A DNA stretch of 23,995 nt from Desulfobacterales bacterium. Lineage in GTDB: Bacteria; Desulfobacterota; Desulfobacteria; Desulfobacterales; JAHEIW01. The notes under the pieces are model-generated. The model did no database searches. It was not told the DNA's origin and worked only from the letters and a program-made list of their open reading frames with translations. Shown here piece by piece: positions 21,067 to 23,995 of this stretch. Made by a program: the position numbers and the translations under genes. The stretch covers positions 1 through 23,995 of the forward strand of contig JAQYWI010000069.1 of NCBI GenBank assembly GCA_030145015.1. The letters run 5' to 3'. Position 1 is the first letter of the stretch. The number at the start of each line of letters is the position of its first letter.

Positions 21067-23995
21067 ATTGGGATGGCGAGGTCGGGCCCGAAGACCACAG
21101 AAAATCCCTGGGCGTCTTTGCCGGCGGCACCGAGATCGTTTTCTTTTTAGCCGCATACTTCTTCAACGACCCGGATAGGGATTGGGATGATCCCGCACTC
21201 GACCCGGATTGGGTCTTCTATACCAAAAAAGACTGGAACGCGGATACCTATCAAGAATGCGAACCCGACCCCGCGGATGGCAGCCCATTTACTAAACTCT
21301 ATCATCTGGATCAAGCGCGGCCGGAGGCTCCGAATACCTGTTTTCCCGAGGGCGGTTGGCTGGACCAGGATGCCATCGACAGACTGGCGGATCCGGATAC
21401 TTTCAATTTGACCCTGTCAGGTACTGCTTCCATGCCGATAACCCCGGGTGGGACATATCCCCATGCGGTTGTCGGGGCTCCGGCCGATGATCCCAAACAG
21501 TGGATCATTGGCTTTGAGGATATAAATGACGACGTTTATGCATCTAAGGGCTTACATTCTGATATGGACCACAATGACATCGTCATTCATGTCGAGCGCC
21601 GAACCGGCGGCATGGCGCGTTTGAAATCGGATCAGGCGATTACACCGCCGAACCCGGACGCTTTTTTTACAGCCATAACCATTTCGGTTTACGATAAAAT
21701 CATGGATGAGAGTTGTTTGGGCGAAAACAGTATCACCTATTTTATCGCCCTTGACGGCGGCACCAATTGGGTGGAGATCACCAGCTGGGATCGCGTCATG
21801 GACTTCAGCGGCAATGTTGTCGGTGATGAAATCGCCGGCTGGAGCCCCGGAAGCCCTGCGCAAACCTATCGCACCCGGCGGCTCGACTTCGCCGGACTGG
21901 GGCTTACGGGACGAGAACTGGTCTGGAAAGCGGTGATGAACAGTGACGATGACCAGTGCGTGCCTGAAATATTCGATATCGTGATAGAGGCAAATGTTGC
22001 CGAGCGCGGCACTTTCTCCCGCGCCGCACCCGTGGTGCTGGCCAACGTCCTGTATTCGGGAAACTTCGAAACACCGGCCGCAAGCTGGACCGACAAGATC
22101 AATCGCGGCCATTTAACAGCGACGCGGATCTACGACCCCAAAGACCCGAATCAGAGTGACGAACTGCAGCTTTGGGATGCCGGTCTGATCTTAACGAATA
22201 CGGAGCCCAGCGCCCGGACGATTTATTTCCCCGATGTTACGGCCACCGAGGTGGTCGATGAGGTCATTGCGACCGCTGATGGGACCGCCAACACCTTTAG
22301 CGGAACGCTGGCCCATTATCCGGTGTCGGCAACCACCCTGACGCTTACCGATCAGCACGAAACCTTTGAAGATAAACATACCACCGTCCTGGAGGGGAAT
22401 CTGGGCGGAACCGGGACCATCAATCGCTTTACCGGCGAGTACACCATAACATTTAAAGACACACCCGGCGACGGCGTAACCATCAAGGCCGGCTACTCCT
22501 ATTATACGACCGCCAGCACCATGCTGCCCTTTACCGCTGCCAACATTACCAACGAGATACTCGGGCTTGACGATCGGGCAATCATTCCCCAGGGCTACGT
22601 ATACGATCTGAATGGAGATGACAATTATACCGAAGCCGACGGCGACTGGCTGGTCAATTGGATCAGAGGATATAAGGACGGTGTGAGCACCCCCAAGGAA
22701 TGGCTGCTGGGCCCCATCGATCATTCGGCCCCGGCGGTGATCACCCCCCCGGGAATACCTGCGTGGTATTTCGGAACCGACACCACTGAAGCCGAGCGCG
22801 ACAGCTACACTGCCTTCAAGGATGCCAACGTCGATCGGCCGGCCGTTATCTTCGTCGGATCCCTGGACGGCATGCTGCACGCCTTTGATGCCGGCAAGTT
22901 CAGTCACGGGGATAACGCGGATAGCATCTCAATAGAAGAAAACAGGGGCTACTTTCATTGGGAAGATCGCACCGCCGACTGCCCGGCCTATTGCAGTGCC
23001 GACTGTTCGCTCTGCCCCGACTACGGAACCGGTGAAGAGCTCTGGGCCTTTATCCCGGCCAACCTGCTGCCGCGCTTTAAAAATAATGTGCTGCAGGGCG
23101 ACGACCGCGCCTACGTGGATGCCTCACCGGCCCTGGCCGATGTAAATATCGGCGGCGCCTGGAAAACCGTGTTGTTTTCATCCGAAGGCATCGGCGGTGA
23201 CACCGTCTTTGCCCTGGATGTCACCGATCCCACCACGCCCTCGTTCTTATGGGAATTTGCCGATCCGGACCTGTTCCGCAGCCGATCTTCACCGTCGGTG
23301 AGCAAAATCGGCCGCATCTTTTCGGAGGGCGCGGCCAAATGGGTGGCCTTTTTCGTCTCCGGCAAATCCGAAGATGCCAGCCAATATCCGTCCATTTATA
23401 TGCTCGATATTGCCGACGGCAGCGTGGTTGAGCGAATTGTTTTGGATGTAGCTGCCGGTGGAGTGGGCGGGGTGCCCAGCGGACAGCCCACCGTTGTCGA
23501 TTCCGACGGCAACGGGTATCTGGATCGGATCTATATCGGCACCGACAAGGGGCTGCTCTACAAGGTCAATATTCCCGACAACCCCGATGCGGTCGAATAT
23601 GGTATCAGCCACTGCGTCATCAACCTGGATTTCACCGACGAGGCTTCCAATACGGTGGACGTGCTTCAACGCTATCATCCGATCTACGGGTCTCCGGTTG
23701 TCAGCATCGAAAACGAGATAACCGCAGAAGGCGTGATCGAGTACAACCTGAGGATATTCTTCGGAACCGGCGACAGTCCTTATTATGATGAAAATATCAA
23801 CATGGCCGCAACCCGCTACCACTTCTTTGCTTACCGGGATAAGTCCTTAAAAGGGGAATGTGATCAACCCGCGGTCTCTCTGGACTGGTTTTTTGAGCTT
23901 CCCCAGGGCCATCGCATCTTCGCATCGGCCTTTGCCGCCGCCGGCCAGATCTATTTCGGCACCTCGACGTCTGAAACCGAGGATCCCTGCGAATC
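20874..23995 (+). CDS. pilY1: C-terminal PilY1-like part of the same adhesin, frameshifted, open at window end
   Basis: The frame is stop-free from 20874 to the end of the window. From 20904 it continues the broken gene (YHNIPLSQKHGIFRDIRDGNQ). A DUF4114-like segment, IIGFEDINDDVYASKGLHSDMDHNDIVIHVE, lies near 21500-21600. An inserted beta-domain (FSGTLAHYPVSATTLTLTD then TGEYTITF, about 22290-22500) is followed by a dockerin-like loop DLNGDDNYTEAD and the PilY1 hallmark WLLGPIDHSAPAVITPP (22700-22755). The beta-propeller starts IFVGSLDGMLHAFD. A C-x3-C-x3-C-x2-C group (22980-23015) sits in a loop. DSDGNGYLD (23499-23525) is the PilY1-type calcium loop. Its C-terminus is outside the window. 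Confidence 0.85.

Noticed and set aside
21552..22907. Long minus-strand frames (186 and 238 codons) opposite the PilY1 region
   Set aside because: The plus strand has continuous, recognisable PilY1 sequence here; the antisense frames are shadows of its codon bias with Gly/Val/Ile-rich low-information sequence.
23289..23822. 177-codon minus-strand frame near the window end
   Set aside because: It is antisense to the PilY1 beta-propeller and its calcium loop, with no ribosome site.

Overview
The gene content suggests a sulfate-reducing-type deltaproteobacterium (Desulfobacterota, probably Desulfobacterales-like). The reasons are an NrfD-type quinone oxidoreductase subunit, a split Mrp-type antiporter operon with several NuoL/M/N-like subunits, a DUF438/hemerythrin/PAS protein, a DUF3786 protein, type IV pilus minor pilins behind a sigma-54 promoter, and many short palindromic intergenic elements. 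This assignment is inferred from content; no rRNA or other phylogenetic marker is present.

Layout. (1) 1-1332: the tail of an upstream gene and an NrfD-family membrane subunit, the end of a respiratory operon. (2) 1397-2062 (-): an internally duplicated protein of the dimeric alpha-beta barrel type. (3) 2275-10968 (-): one long Mrp/Mnh-type cation/proton antiporter operon in the order mrpE, F, G, an MbhD-like (DUF4040) subunit, mrpB, mrpC, a stand-alone cyclic-nucleotide-binding-fold protein, then three antiporter-like subunits with a small two-helix membrane protein between the last two. A TTGACA/TAATAT promoter lies upstream and a GC hairpin closes the operon. Two intergenic gaps inside it hold palindromic elements. 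(4) 11048-12803: a small regulatory module with an ABM-type monooxygenase gene broken by an in-frame TAA, divergent from a MarR regulator and a SAM methyltransferase. A palindromic operator overlaps the marR promoter. (5) 12875-13023: a MITE-like element, followed by a DUF1858-DUF438-hemerythrin-PAS sensor. (6) 14618-16175 (-): DUF3786 protein and an atypical cyclase, separated by a 257-bp palindromic element. (7) 16176-16648: noncoding, ending in a strong sigma-54 promoter. (8) 16649-end (+): a minor pilin operon fimT-pilW-pilV-pilX and a very large PilY1-like tip adhesin with N-terminal DUF2341 and LamG domains. Its reading frame is broken by a -1 shift at a G5 tract (20899-20903), and the C-terminal part runs open off the window end.

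How the genes work together: the Mrp operon would exchange cations for protons across the inner membrane, with a cNMP-fold protein as a possible cytoplasmic regulatory partner. The pilus operon would build a type IV pilus tip complex, with repeated Asp-rich calcium-type loops in PilW and PilY1. The most unusual items are the frameshifted DUF2341-LamG-PilY1 adhesin, the minor pilin carrying several calcium loops, the interrupted ABM gene, and the palindromic elements that sit directly against gene starts and stops.
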